Of a stretch of DNA of 51,913 nucleotides, positions 36,529 to 45,754 are shown piece after piece. Within the stretch, counting starts at the first letter, position 1, and each line of letters begins with the position of its first letter. The stretch covers positions 1-51,913 of the forward strand of contig WHSP01000016.1 in NCBI GenBank assembly GCA_009380025.1, given 5' to 3'. Source of the DNA: Gemmatimonas sp. Lineage in GTDB: Bacteria; Gemmatimonadota; Gemmatimonadetes; Longimicrobiales; Longimicrobiaceae. The notes under the pieces were generated by a model. That model was not told where the DNA came from and did no database searches. It saw only the letters and a list, made by a program, of their open reading frames with translations. A program made the translations under genes and the position numbers.

Positions 36529-37971
36529 TCATACGACTTCGGCCGCTTCACGAAGCAGCTCCCAGGCTCGTTGCACGTGGCGCTTCTCCGTGCGAATGTT
36601 GCCGATCGCGACGCGCAGGGTATATCGCTCTCGGAGGCGGGTGTGGGACAGGAAGACTTCGCCGCTCGCGTTGACGCGTTCGAGAATCTGTTCGTTGGCC
36701 CGGTCGAGCTGCTCGCCCGTCAGGTGGCCGGGATCATACCGAAGGCACACGGTGCTGAACGGAACCGGCGCCGCGAGCACCCAGCTCTCCTCCGCCTCGA
36801 CGGAGTCGGCGAGGTCCCGGGCGAGCGCGATGTGCTTCCGCAATCGTTCGGCGATCCCGGACGTGCCGAAGTAGCGGAGGGTCATCCAGAGCTTGAGCGC
36901 TCGGAAACGGCGACCCAGGGCAGGTCCGTAGTCCATGAGGTTGGTGACCCGATCACTCTCGGGCGTCTCGAGGTACTCGGGCACGAGGCTGAAGGCGGAT
37001 CGGGTCGCAGCTGGGTCCCTGAGCAGGAGCAGAGAGCAATCGATCGGGACGAAGAGCCATTTGTGTGGGTTGACGACGATGGAGTCTGCCTGCTCCCACC
37101 CGGCCATGAGATGGCGCATCTCGGGAATGGCCGCGGCGGCTCCGCCGTAGGCGGCGTCGATGTGGAGCCACAGATCGTACTGGCGTGCAATCGCCGCTAC
37201 CTCCGCGATGGGGTCGACACTGGTCGTTGAGGTGGTGCCCACGGTGGCGACGATGCAGAACGGTCGCGCGCCTTGGGCGAGATCGGCCTCGATCGCGTCG
37301 ATCAACCTGCTGGGTCGCATCCGGAAGTTGCTGTCGGTCGCGATCCGGTTCACGCTCGAACGGCCGATCCCGATCGTGATCGCTGCCTTCTCGACGGAGG
37401 AGTGCGCTTCTTCGGAGCAGTAGAGCCGGAGGGCGGGAACGTCCCGACCGGACAGCCCGGCGTCGCGGACTCCGAGACCCGTGGCCTCACGAGCCGTGGC
37501 CAGGGAGACGAGCGTCGACGTCGATGCCGTATCCTGAATGTGGCCTCGGAACTCAGGCGGGAGGCCGAGCAGCTGCCGGGTCCAGTCGGATACCCGTTCC
37601 TCGAGCTCGGTCGCAGCCGGGCTCGTGCGCCAAAGCATCGCGTTGACGTTCAGCGTCGCGACGAGAGCCTCCGCGAGCACGCCCGGCACGGACCCCGAGA
37701 TGCTGAAGTAGGCGAAGAAGCCTGGATGGTTCCAATGAGTGATGCCGGGGAGCACCAGGTCGCGGAAATCCCGAAGGATCTGCGAGAACTCCTCGCCCGA
37801 CTCGGGAGGTTCCGGCGGGAGGGCGGCGAGGACCTCGCCCGGCTCCACCTCGGACAAGACTGCATGTGTCGAGGGGTCCGCCAGGTATTCGCCCATCCAC
37901 TCGAATACTTCGCGGCTGGCCCGCTCGAACTCTTCGGGCGGCATGTCCCCGCTCTCGGGCGGGGCGGTCAA
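36529..37971 (-). CDS. PLP-dependent decarboxylase (aromatic-L-amino-acid type, group II)
   Basis: A 480-residue group II pyridoxal-phosphate decarboxylase. H190-S-S stacks on PLP, D272 (D-A-A-Y-G-G) binds the pyridine nitrogen, and N-P-H-K304-W carries the Schiff-base lysine. Length and the N-terminal region W-N-H-P-G-F-F-A-Y match the aromatic-L-amino-acid/tyrosine decarboxylase group. The substrate (Tyr, Trp, DOPA or Phe) cannot be fixed. It is transcribed away from psuG, with a repeat in the shared upstream gap. Confidence 0.9.
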   Translation of the reverse strand: MTAPPESGDMPPEEFERASREVFEWMGEYLADPSTHAVLSEVEPGEVLAALPPEPPESGEEFSQILRDFRDLVLPGITHWNHPGFFAYFSISGSVPGVLAEALVATLNVNAMLWRTSPAATELEERVSDWTRQLLGLPPEFRGHIQDTASTSTLVSLATAREATGLGVRDAGLSGRDVPALRLYCSEEAHSSVEKAAITIGIGRSSVNRIATDSNFRMRPSRLIDAIEADLAQGARPFCIVATVGTTSTTSVDPIAEVAAIARQYDLWLHIDAAYGGAAAAIPEMRHLMAGWEQADSIVVNPHKWLFVPIDCSLLLLRDPAATRSAFSLVPEYLETPESDRVTNLMDYGPALGRRFRALKLWMTLRYFGTSGIAERLRKHIALARDLADSVEAEESWVLAAPVPFSTVCLRYDPGHLTGEQLDRANEQILERVNASGEVFLSHTRLRERYTLRVAIGNIRTEKRHVQRAWELLREAAEVV

Positions 37972-38021
37972 CGCGACCTTCGGGAGATTTGCATTCGATG
38001 ACCGTTGTAGTTCGACGAGGG

Positions 38022-38094
38022 TTCACGCGAAGCCGCGAAGACACGAAGTCGTGCCCTTCGGTTGGCTCTTCATGCCCCCGCGCCTCCGAGTGAA
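38022..38094. repeat. TCACGCGAAG-family palindrome
   Basis: The left arm is TTCACGCGAAGCCGCGAAG with ACACGAAG. The right arm is CGCGCCTCCGAGTGAA. It lies in the 136-bp gap between the divergent decarboxylase and psuG genes, ending about 14 bases before the psuG ATG. Confidence 0.6.
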
Positions 38095-38107
38095 ACCTGC
38101 TCGCCTC

Positions 38108-39025
38108 ATGTCGACACCGGACTGGTTGCACATCACGCCGGAAGTGGCTCGAGCCATCGCGCACGGAGCTCCCGTTGTCGCCCTCGAGTCGACCGTGATC
38201 GCCCACGGGCTCCCGAGACCTCGGAACCTGCAGGTGGGGCGCGACCTCGAGGCCCAGCTTCGCTCCGCGGGTGTCATACCGGCGACGATCGCCGTGATCG
38301 CCGGGCGGCCCACGATCGGGCTGGACGACGACCACCTGGTCAAGATCGCCACCGACGAGTCGGTAGAAAAGCTTTCGACCCGGGAGTTGCCGGTGGCCGT
38401 TGCACGCGGATCCACCGGCGCCACGACCGTGGCTGCTACGGCCCACCTGGCCTCTACGGCGGGCATTCGACTGTTCGCAACCGGCGGGATCGGCGGCGTC
38501 CATCGAGGCCTCCCTCTCGATATCTCCTCCGATCTCCTGCAGTTGCGTGACTCGTCGCTGATCGTCATATGCGCGGGAGCCAAATCGATCCTGAACCTTG
38601 TAGCGACCCGGGAGGCCCTCGAGGCGTTGGGCGTTCTGGTCCTGGGTTGGCGGACGAGCCGTTTTCCCGGGTTCTACATTCCTGATGGCGGCGCGACCGT
38701 CGACGTTCGCGTCGATTCAGCTGAGGAGGTGGCCGAGATATGGAGCCAGCTGCGGAGGGTTGGAGCAGGTAGTTCGATCTTGCTGTGCGTACCAATCCCG
38801 GACCGCTACGCGCTCGATCCCAAGAGCCTCGATCAATTCGTCCAGATCGCCTTCGATCGGGCGGCGAAGGCTGGTGTAACCGGCAAGGCGCTCACCCCTT
38901 TCCTGCTCGAAACGCTGGCAGAGACGACCGACGGAGCGACCCTGGAGGCGAATGTCGCGCTCCTTCGGAACAATGTCGAAGTCGCAGGTGAAGTCGCGCT
39001 CGCGCTCTCGAAGAGGGATGGCTGA
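38108..39025 (+). CDS. psuG: Pseudouridine-5'-phosphate glycosidase
   Basis: A 305-residue enzyme that splits pseudouridine 5'-phosphate into uracil and ribose 5-phosphate. Diagnostic stretches: A-L-E-S-T-V-I-A-H-G-L-P-R-P near the start, G-S-T-G-A-T-T-V-A-A-T, G-G-I-G-G-V-H-R-G and A-K-S-I-L-N carrying the catalytic Lys. Length is typical. The start is an internal ATG; the longer open frame is a shadow of the divergent decarboxylase region. No pseudouridine kinase (psuK) is adjacent. It overlaps the 5-formyl-THF cyclo-ligase gene by 8 bases. Confidence 0.93.
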   Translation: MSTPDWLHITPEVARAIAHGAPVVALESTVIAHGLPRPRNLQVGRDLEAQLRSAGVIPATIAVIAGRPTIGLDDDHLVKIATDESVEKLSTRELPVAVARGSTGATTVAATAHLASTAGIRLFATGGIGGVHRGLPLDISSDLLQLRDSSLIVICAGAKSILNLVATREALEALGVLVLGWRTSRFPGFYIPDGGATVDVRVDSAEEVAEIWSQLRRVGAGSSILLCVPIPDRYALDPKSLDQFVQIAFDRAAKAGVTGKALTPFLLETLAETTDGATLEANVALLRNNVEVAGEVALALSKRDG

Positions 39026-39587
39026 CAAGCCCACGCTCAGGGCCGCTGCGCGCCAGAGGCTCCTCGGGGTGCCGACCGAGGACCGCCATCGGTGGGGTGA
39101 TCAGATTGCTCAGCGAGTCTGGAACCTTCCCGAAGTCCAGCAGGCCGGAGCGATCCTGGTCTACGCAGCGACAGCCGAGGAGGTCCCGACCGATGCGTTG
39201 GCCGCCGAGGCCCGGAGCCGGGGGATCGTCGTCGTCTACCCACGGTGCCTCCCGGTGGGTCGTGAAATGACCCTGCACGCCGTCCATTCCCCGGACGATC
39301 TATCCACCACCGGACGTTTCGGTATCCGTGAGCCGGCTACCCACTGTCCCACCACCGATCCCGCGGACATCGACCTCGTATTTATCCCCGGCCTCGCCTG
39401 GGACCGCGCCGGCCATCGCCTCGGCCGCGGCGCCGGTTACTACGACCGCTTGCTCGCCTCCTCTGCCTTCCGGGCCTTTCGCTGCGGGCTGTTCTTCGCC
39501 GTCCAGGAGCTCGCTGCCATCCCTGCCGATCCATGGGACCGCCACCTGGACGCCATCGCCACCGAGTCGGAGGTGTGGCGCAGCTAA
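39018..39587 (+). CDS. 5-formyltetrahydrofolate cyclo-ligase
   Basis: A 189-residue enzyme converting 5-formyl-THF to 5,10-methenyl-THF with ATP. Signature G-R-G-A-G-Y-Y-D-R-L-L near 135 (MTHFS family) and V-F-I-P-G-L-A-W-D before it. Start is the ATG inside the psuG tail (8-base overlap), so coupled. Length is normal. Called ygfA or fau in some genomes. Confidence 0.92.
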   Translation: MADKPTLRAAARQRLLGVPTEDRHRWGDQIAQRVWNLPEVQQAGAILVYAATAEEVPTDALAAEARSRGIVVVYPRCLPVGREMTLHAVHSPDDLSTTGRFGIREPATHCPTTDPADIDLVFIPGLAWDRAGHRLGRGAGYYDRLLASSAFRAFRCGLFFAVQELAAIPADPWDRHLDAIATESEVWRS

Positions 39588-39620
39588 TTGCTCCGCGGTC
39601 CCCGCGACTCCGCGTGAGAC
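39588..39620. repeat. Right-arm half-copy of TCACGCGAAG repeat
   Basis: CCCCGCGACTCCGCGTGAGA, the right end of the palindromic family. It lies in the 52-bp gap between the two convergent genes. Confidence 0.45.
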
Positions 39621-39639
39621 CCTCCGCGCTCCGAGCCCC

Positions 39640-40638
39640 TCACCCGCTGCCGCCCTCCGTCGCACACGGCTCGCCCTCCCAGATCTTCGTCCATTCGCCG
39701 CTGCTATTGGAAATCACCTGATACCAACTCTGCTCGCGACCGTACACCTGAACGACGATCTCGGGTGCCTCCTGCTCCGTCCAGTTCACGTAGTCGACCA
39801 GCCGCGGAGCCGCCTTTCCAGTGCTACGATAGTCCCGAACCTCGGAATAGATCGGCATATAGCCCCGCGCCGTCTCGTAGTCGGCGATATAGAAGACGCT
39901 GTATCCTTCGGATTGAGGCTGGCCGACCGCCAGCGCATCGCCGACGAGATACGTCGAAGCCATCTCCGGATGCCCTCCATCGACGATCTGGAGTGGAGCG
40001 AGGTGCCGCTGGGCTCCGGGCCAGCTACGCGGCCGCGGCAGCCCGGCCTGGAGGATCAAGCGCTCGGCCACGATGGACGCATAGGTGCGGATCGGACCCG
40101 TGATCTGGAGAGGTGAGAACTCGCCGCGGGCGGGCGGTGCCAGACCACTCCTGAAGGCGAGGTATTCAGGCTCCTCGACCGCCGCCGCAACGACCGTCGT
40201 GGGGCCGATCGCCGTAGGGATGCCACATGGTGTCGGTGGCCCTTCCGACTGCGCGACGAAGGTCCCCACCCGTGCTCCGCGGCTGAACACGTCGAACTGC
40301 GACCCGATGGGAATCACGGTTTCGCGGAATCTCGACTCGAAGGCCTGCTGCGAGACGTCCGGTGGCCGACGGATCGCCCGTATCGAAGCTCCTGAGAGCT
40401 CGGCGATCGGGATGAGCTGAGATCCCCTCTCAGTATCGGTCAAGTGGAAGATCAGCGGCCCGGTCGGTAGGCCGAACTCAGCGAACACGCGGGCGTCCGG
40501 CTCGATCTCCAGCGCCGATTGTGGCGGCGGTGGCGGCACAATCTGGACGTCCGCCCCTCCCCATGCGACGTTGTCGCACGCCGAAGAGGCCGCTACTATC
40601 AGGAGCGGAACGCTCCATGCTGAGACTCGGCTTCGCAT
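39640..40638 (-). CDS. Lipoprotein, unknown function
   Basis: A 332-residue exported protein with a lipobox (A-A-S-S-A-C21). Then a Pro-rich spacer (about 34-40) and a region of mixed beta character; C-terminal residues (about 280-332) include W-T-E-Q-E-A-P-E-I-V-V-Q-V-Y-G and W-Y-Q-V-I, resembling an SH3-like or beta-sandwich end. No family recognised. The start is 3 bp after the end of the DUF481 remnant, so the two were once an operon. Confidence 0.65.
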   Translation of the reverse strand: MRSRVSAWSVPLLIVAASSACDNVAWGGADVQIVPPPPPQSALEIEPDARVFAEFGLPTGPLIFHLTDTERGSQLIPIAELSGASIRAIRRPPDVSQQAFESRFRETVIPIGSQFDVFSRGARVGTFVAQSEGPPTPCGIPTAIGPTTVVAAAVEEPEYLAFRSGLAPPARGEFSPLQITGPIRTYASIVAERLILQAGLPRPRSWPGAQRHLAPLQIVDGGHPEMASTYLVGDALAVGQPQSEGYSVFYIADYETARGYMPIYSEVRDYRSTGKAAPRLVDYVNWTEQEAPEIVVQVYGREQSWYQVISNSSGEWTKIWEGEPCATEGGSG

Positions 40639-40641
40639 GGG

Positions 40642-40917
40642 TCAAAAGGCGATGATGAGGCCGGTTTTGAACAGCCGGTCATTCGGCTCGACTCCCTGCG
40701 GGGGTCGAGCGTCTCGTGTGAGCTGGTAGTCCACCGAAAGGGCGAGCCGCTCGGTAAGGAGGATTTTTACCCCGGTATCCGAGCGGAGCAAGTAGCTGGC
40801 CACGTCATCCCACAACGGCTGATAGAACGTCGTGTGCTGAAGCGTGAAGATGAACGGGGACCACGTGGATGTCAGCCTCATGGATCCGAGGAGGTTGTGA
40901 ACCGCCGGGCAGCTCAT
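40642..40917 (-). pseudogene. 5'-truncated remnant of a DUF481 outer-membrane protein
   Basis: 91 codons whose last 75 residues match the C-terminal end of DUF481 (YdiY-like) barrels: aromatic F-T-L-Q-H-T-T-F-Y, then P-P-Q-G-V-E-P-N-D-R-L and a final F-K-T-G-L-I-I-A-F typical of outer-membrane insertion signals. Intact family members are usually about 230-280 residues, so about two thirds is missing. No signal peptide. The start is only 14 bases from the divergent flavin reductase start, which occupies where the 5' part would be. It may be transcribed as leader of the lipoprotein gene, but a functional barrel is unlikely. Confidence 0.65.
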
Positions 40918-40931
40918 TCGCCGCCGGCCCG

Positions 40932-41411
40932 ATGATCGACCCGTACGAGTTCAGGCGGGTGTTGGGGCACTTTCCTAGCGGTGTGACCGTAGTGACTACA
41001 CTACGACCTGGTGCGGAACCGTGCGGTCTTACGGTCAACGCTTTCAGCTCCGTCTCGCTCGAGCCTCCGCTGGTCATGGTCTGCGTCGAGCGAGAGGCTG
41101 TATCGCACGACTGCATCATCGAGTACGGCAGGTTTGCCGTGAACATGCTGACCGATGAGGAGGGCGAAAGGCTGGCGCGGCATTTCGCGCAACCTCAGGT
41201 GGGCGACAAGTTCGACGGGGTCGCGTGGTCACCGAGCCGGGCGGGCGTTCCGATTCTCGATCGCGCCCTCGCCTGGGTCGATTGTACGGTCGTGAAGGCC
41301 GTCGAGGGCGGCGATCACACGATCTTCATCGCGGAAGTGACGGATGGGGACGCTCACGAAGGGCACCCTCTGGTCTACTATCGGGGCAGGTATGGAAGGT
41401 TCGATCCCTGA
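40932..41411 (+). CDS. Flavin reductase-like FMN-binding protein
   Basis: A 159-residue protein of the flavin reductase family (HpaC/NTAB-like): F-P-S-G-V-T-V-V-T-T near 12, then L-T-V-N-A-F-S-S-V-S-L-E-P-P and the C-terminal P-L-V-Y-Y-R-G-R-Y. It reduces FMN with NAD(P)H, usually feeding a two-component monooxygenase; none is in the window. Start chosen at the ATG of M-I-D-P; weak ribosome site. It overlaps the next gene by 20 bases. Confidence 0.88.
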   Translation: MIDPYEFRRVLGHFPSGVTVVTTLRPGAEPCGLTVNAFSSVSLEPPLVMVCVEREAVSHDCIIEYGRFAVNMLTDEEGERLARHFAQPQVGDKFDGVAWSPSRAGVPILDRALAWVDCTVVKAVEGGDHTIFIAEVTDGDAHEGHPLVYYRGRYGRFDP

Positions 41412-42846
41412 AGGCGGTTGGTTGAGGGCCGTTTTGTTGCGTGCGGGACTCGCCGGGTTTGCGCTGGGCGTCACGGCCGTGTCGGGCTCGACCTTCGTCC
41501 TCGCCCGGAGCGAAGCCGGTACGCTCAACGGATCGGTAGTAATCGCCACGATCCTGTTGGCATTCACGATCGGGTTATGGGCGGGCGCGCCCGAGGCAGC
41601 CCGCGAAACGATCCGGTTGAGACAGCGCTGGCTCTCCGCGGCGGCCGCATGCGCCGTCGCTGGGGCTTTCGCGACGACCTCCACCCTGTACCAACAGTTC
41701 TATCCCGGGCCCTGGTGGCGTGTCGGAGGGCTCATCGTCGCCGTCGCCCTTCCCGTCTACACTCTGGGTCTACTCACTCCCCATTTGCTCAACTGGGCTG
41801 AACGATGGCTCGATCGCGACGAAGTCGATCTCGGCCCCTGGGGAGGACTGGGACCGGTAGTGATCGGTGGATTCACGAGCGTGGCTGCCGGAGCCCTGCT
41901 CGCCGGTTTCCTTCTCCTGCCGATCCTCACTCCCGGCTCCCTTCTAGTCTCGGCCTCCCTCCTCCTCTTGGTCCCCCATCTCCTTCGCGATCCGGCGCTC
42001 GGTCCGGCGAGGGAGCGTGAGATCCATCGTACGGTGACGCCGTACGGCTCGCTCCGGGTAGCGGATATCCTCTACCCCGGCGAAAGACAGCCGGAACGAC
42101 GGCTCTACCTGAACGGCGAGGAGGAATCCGGGCAACTGGTGAGAAGTGGGGCACCCACCCTCGCGTACATTGCCGCTTCTGAGACCTGGCTGGCCGAGAC
42201 GACGAAGCCCGGCGCAAGCTATCTCTTCCTGGGTGGCGGCGCGTACACGCTTCCGAGGAGGATCGCCGAACGTGATCCGCGGGCCGAGCTGACCGTCGTC
42301 GAGCTCGATCCCGAGGTGACGCGCATCGCGTCCCGTTACTTCGGTCTCAAGCCACAGCATCGGGTGACGACCGTCCACGGGGACGCCCGTTCCTTTCTCG
42401 ATCACGAGGGGTTCGGACCCTTCAACCGGATCTACGTCGACGTCTATGCGGGTCGTGAGTCGCTACCCTACTCGCTCGTCACGCGTGAGGCGGCTGGCGC
42501 ACTGGCTCGGAAGCTGGGCGCGGATGGAATCGCGGCCGTGAACCTGATCGGCAACTTGATGGGGGAGGAGAGGCGACAGATCTGGTCCGTCGTCCGGACA
42601 TTCGCCGAGGTCTTCCCCGAAGTGGTCGTCTATACCCACCTCGGGCGCGATTTCCCGGATCGACAGAACCTACTTCTCGCCCTGGCTCACGAACCGGATC
42701 GCCAACTGCCGCACAGGGCGGGCTACTTCGAGGCCTGGAGGCGCGATGAGTGGCCAAGCCTCGATGGCACGACTGTCTTCACCGACCTGCGATCCCCCGA
42801 ACCGGCTACGGAGCACGCCGCGCCCACGGCTCAGAAGACCGGCTGA
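41392..42846 (+). CDS. Membrane protein fused to a spermidine-synthase-like methyltransferase domain
   Basis: A 484-residue protein. Residues about 10-205 form six or so membrane helices. From about 240 the sequence becomes a Rossmann fold: Y-L-F-L-G-G-G-A-Y-T-L as SAM-binding loop, E-L-D-P-E-V as acidic strand 2 and V-Y-V/D-V-Y-A-G near 365, as in polyamine synthase/PABS proteins. Such membrane-linked PABS proteins are common but rarely characterised, so spermidine synthesis should not be assumed. The start overlaps the flavin reductase end. Confidence 0.8.
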   Translation: MEGSIPEGGWLRAVLLRAGLAGFALGVTAVSGSTFVLARSEAGTLNGSVVIATILLAFTIGLWAGAPEAARETIRLRQRWLSAAAACAVAGAFATTSTLYQQFYPGPWWRVGGLIVAVALPVYTLGLLTPHLLNWAERWLDRDEVDLGPWGGLGPVVIGGFTSVAAGALLAGFLLLPILTPGSLLVSASLLLLVPHLLRDPALGPAREREIHRTVTPYGSLRVADILYPGERQPERRLYLNGEEESGQLVRSGAPTLAYIAASETWLAETTKPGASYLFLGGGAYTLPRRIAERDPRAELTVVELDPEVTRIASRYFGLKPQHRVTTVHGDARSFLDHEGFGPFNRIYVDVYAGRESLPYSLVTREAAGALARKLGADGIAAVNLIGNLMGEERRQIWSVVRTFAEVFPEVVVYTHLGRDFPDRQNLLLALAHEPDRQLPHRAGYFEAWRRDEWPSLDGTTVFTDLRSPEPATEHAAPTAQKTG

Positions 42847-42852
42847 GAGGGT

Positions 42853-42865
42853 TTCACGCGAAGAA
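42853..42865. repeat. TCACGCGAAG half-copy between convergent genes
   Basis: TTCACGCGAAGAA, the left end of the repeat family, immediately after the PABS gene. Confidence 0.4.
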
Positions 42866-43186
42866 TCAGTTCGCCCGCTTCCTCTTCTGTATCTTCTGCA
42901 TCTCCGTCTGCATATGCCGAACAGCCGCTCGCTTGTGCTCCAGATGCCGCTTCATCTGCTCGGTCTGCTTGAGCTTCTGCCCTTCCTTCCCCCGATACCT
43001 CTTGGCGTTCAGCGCCCTGTTGATGAGTCGCAGCAGCGGTCCGCTCAGGTAGCGTAGGACGAAGGCTCGAACCTTCTTCCCCTCCTTCCGCTGCTGCTCG
43101 ATCACATACGGAAGCGCCTGCACCGAATCCTGCACCTGACGGTGCATCGATCCGGCGGACTTCTTTTTCTTCTTTTTCTTGGCCAT
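42866..43186 (-). CDS. Small, highly basic protein, unknown function
   Basis: A 106-residue protein opening with M-A and seven consecutive Lys, rich in Lys/Arg/Gln throughout. Two helical stretches: a hydrophobic-amphipathic one near 38-58 (V-R-A-F-V-L-R-Y-L) and a long C-terminal helix with coiled-coil character (about 70-106). No signal peptide. The charge suggests nucleic-acid or ribosome contact. Between convergent PABS and DUF2723 genes, 74 bp from the latter. Confidence 0.55.
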   Translation of the reverse strand: MAKKKKKKKSAGSMHRQVQDSVQALPYVIEQQRKEGKKVRAFVLRYLSGPLLRLINRALNAKRYRGKEGQKLKQTEQMKRHLEHKRAAVRHMQTEMQKIQKRKRAN

Positions 43187-43260
43187 GAGCCTGGAGCTAC
43201 CTTCCTATCATCGAGAACGCGGCACCCCGCCACACCGCTGTACCCGTACGGGAAATCGAT

Positions 43261-45561
43261 CTATCGTTCCGCGAGCGCGAACCACTCCTCCGCCCGCTCG
43301 AGGTTCCGTTGTGCCGCTTCCTCGTTTCCGAGTGCCTGTTCGGCCTGAGAAAGCGCCAGGTGGGCATAGCCATAGTAAGTGGGAATCCCGCGAGTCGAGT
43401 CGTCAGGCCAACGTGAGAAGCCGGTGATGTCGCGATAGACGAACTCCTCCCCGAGGAGCTGGCGCGTACGCGGAACGTCCACATAGGCCCCAAAGACCTC
43501 CGCGTACGGCCCGTCCGGTGGCATCGGTACCAGGTCCGGATGCTCTTTCTCCGGGGGAGAAAGCAGCTTGAATGCGAGCCCTTGCCGGGCGACGTGCTCC
43601 TGGAGACCCAGATTCCTGTGCGCGTTCGTCGTCATCGCGAAGTAGATAGGTCGGTCGCCCCAGGAATTCCGGATCATCGACAGGATGAACTGATCCGCGG
43701 CGGGGAGCGTCGTGCCCGCCGCCAGCGGGACCTGGATTCCCCGTGCCTCGAAGATCACGTCCTGCGGGAGCTGAGTATACCCGAACCCAGTCACCGCATC
43801 GATCTCTTCGTCGGTCAGTGGGAGCGCTGTATCGCTCGGGTACGGTGCTCCCGCTTCGTAGACGGAAGCGGCTCCGTCGGGCCGGAACTCGCGCTGGCAG
43901 GTGATCCGGGTGGGGTCTTGCTCCGCCTCCCCTGGCTGATTGCAGGGACGGGTCAGATCACGCAGCTGTTTCGCGTACCAGGGGGTGTTCAGATACGACC
44001 AGACCGCGACCGTCACGTCCTGTCGGACACCCTCGACCTCCTGGAGGTACCACAGGGGGAAGGTGTCGTTGTCACCGTTGGTGAAGAGGATTCCATACGG
44101 CTCGACGGAGTTGAGCAGGTTGAACGCCCAGTCCCGCGCGGCGTAGTCGCCGGCGCGCGATGCATAGGACCAGTTCAGGACGAGTGGCAGGAGGGCAAGC
44201 AGCATGACCAGCCCACCGCGCATGAGCCCTCGGCGCCCCGGTCCGAGCCGGTCGCTCGCCTCCAACCAGAGGGCCGTGAGCCCGATGCCGGACCACAAGC
44301 CCCAGAGCGAGAACGAGACGATGAAGAAGTAGTCACGTTCGCGAACCTCGCCCTGTTCGAAAGGTAGGCCGTAGGCGCCGACCTGGGAGTAGCCATACCG
44401 GAAGTTCAGGTAGAAGAGGAGGCCGAGCGAGAGGGTTGCGAACAGCGTCGCGATATAGGTGAAGCTGATCCGATCACGCTGCCAGTGACGCCAAGCTCCA
44501 AACCCACCGAGTCCGACGAAGAGGAGAGTGAAGGGAAGTCGGGCCGGCGCGAGCCAGCCCTGCGTCCCCATGAGCGAACGCGACCACTGCCAGTCGAAGT
44601 ACTGGACGTAATTGAGGATCTGTGCCCAGAACGGTGCGAGCCGATCGGTGACCGGAGGCTTCGCGTACTGTTCACGGGCGAGTGCCGCCGAGAGCTCCTC
44701 GCACCCGGCGGCTCCGAACGTGAGGATGCTGACGACGGCCTCACCGAGCGATGCGCAGGTCGGGTTCGCTTCGTTGATGATCGGCGCCAGCTCGGCTCGA
44801 ATCGGCAGGTAGAGGTGCACCGAGAGACCGATGAACGCGAACACCAGCGCCCACAGGTAGAGCCGCCAATTCGCCAACGCTCGCGGCTTCACCATCAGGA
44901 GCAGAACCAGCAGCGCCGGAGCCGCCAGGAACGCCATCAGGTGGTTCCCGACGGAAAGAGCGAGGACGTACATTGCCAGCACCAGCACGTTGTCGTCGTG
45001 CCAGTTCAGTCGCGGAGACAGCCCGCGATGTTCCTCGACCTGATCCCGCCACAGGAACGCCAGCCAGGACAACAGCGCAATCGTGAAGAGGCTGAGCGTG
45101 TAGACTTTCTCGTTGACGTTGCTCTGGTTCCAGACGGTGAACGCCGTCGCAGACAGGAGCACCGAGGCCCCGGAGCCCACCCGGCGGACGATTTCGTTCT
45201 CCGTGAACGAGGACAGGATCCGATAGACGATCAGGAACCAGAAGACCGCCGCCCCGGCCGACATGAACGCCGAGAAGAGGTTGATCCGGACGGGGACCGA
45301 CAGCCCCGTCGGCGCCAGCACCAATTCCCAGGCTCGCGCCATCAGGACGAAGAGCGGGTTCCCCGGCGGGTGGGGGATGCCGAGGATTTGGGCCGTGGCG
45401 ATGTACTCGCTCGTGTCCCAGAAGGCCGTCGAGGGGGCCAGCGAGATCGCGTAGAGCGCGAGAACGCCGCACCCCGCAAGGAGAGCGGCGCCGTAGGGAA
45501 TGCTTGAGTATTGGGCCTCGGCGCTCTGCGCGGGCCGTGCCTCAGTCAATGTCGCTTCCAT
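43261..45561 (-). CDS. DUF2723 polytopic membrane protein (protein O-mannosyltransferase-like)
   Basis: A 766-residue membrane protein of the DUF2723 family with around twelve helices and a GT-C-like fold. The N-terminal motif W-D-T-S-E-Y-I (residues near 48) and I-P-H-P-P-G-N-P-L-F match the family; acidic residues in the first loop are typical of polyprenyl-phosphate-dependent transferases. After the helices a soluble region (about 460-766) includes N-G-D-N-D-T-F-P-L-W-Y-L and a TPR-like helical end. Start uncertain: an ATG ten codons upstream (45591) is also possible. Confidence 0.85.
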   Translation of the reverse strand: MEATLTEARPAQSAEAQYSSIPYGAALLAGCGVLALYAISLAPSTAFWDTSEYIATAQILGIPHPPGNPLFVLMARAWELVLAPTGLSVPVRINLFSAFMSAGAAVFWFLIVYRILSSFTENEIVRRVGSGASVLLSATAFTVWNQSNVNEKVYTLSLFTIALLSWLAFLWRDQVEEHRGLSPRLNWHDDNVLVLAMYVLALSVGNHLMAFLAAPALLVLLLMVKPRALANWRLYLWALVFAFIGLSVHLYLPIRAELAPIINEANPTCASLGEAVVSILTFGAAGCEELSAALAREQYAKPPVTDRLAPFWAQILNYVQYFDWQWSRSLMGTQGWLAPARLPFTLLFVGLGGFGAWRHWQRDRISFTYIATLFATLSLGLLFYLNFRYGYSQVGAYGLPFEQGEVRERDYFFIVSFSLWGLWSGIGLTALWLEASDRLGPGRRGLMRGGLVMLLALLPLVLNWSYASRAGDYAARDWAFNLLNSVEPYGILFTNGDNDTFPLWYLQEVEGVRQDVTVAVWSYLNTPWYAKQLRDLTRPCNQPGEAEQDPTRITCQREFRPDGAASVYEAGAPYPSDTALPLTDEEIDAVTGFGYTQLPQDVIFEARGIQVPLAAGTTLPAADQFILSMIRNSWGDRPIYFAMTTNAHRNLGLQEHVARQGLAFKLLSPPEKEHPDLVPMPPDGPYAEVFGAYVDVPRTRQLLGEEFVYRDITGFSRWPDDSTRGIPTYYGYAHLALSQAEQALGNEEAAQRNLERAEEWFALAER

Positions 45562-45754
45562 TATCTTCGAGTTCGGCGCTCCTTCGCGCATGCCGATGCG
45601 CGGACCCCGCGGGGTCGGAGATCCCTTCGACGGCGCTCAACTCGACCGGGACGGCGTTCGCGGATGCTGGTTGCACACCACGGACCGAGCCTCCGTCCAG
45701 GGTCCACCAAGCTAGTTCAGCCGTTCGGGGTTGTATAGGGGGCCACTGCGGGGT

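Noticed and set aside
45603-45616. Perfect 14-base palindrome GACCCCGCGGGGTC upstream of the DUF2723 gene
   Set aside because: Short, self-complementary GC words are frequent by chance in such a GC-rich genome; no second copy was seen.
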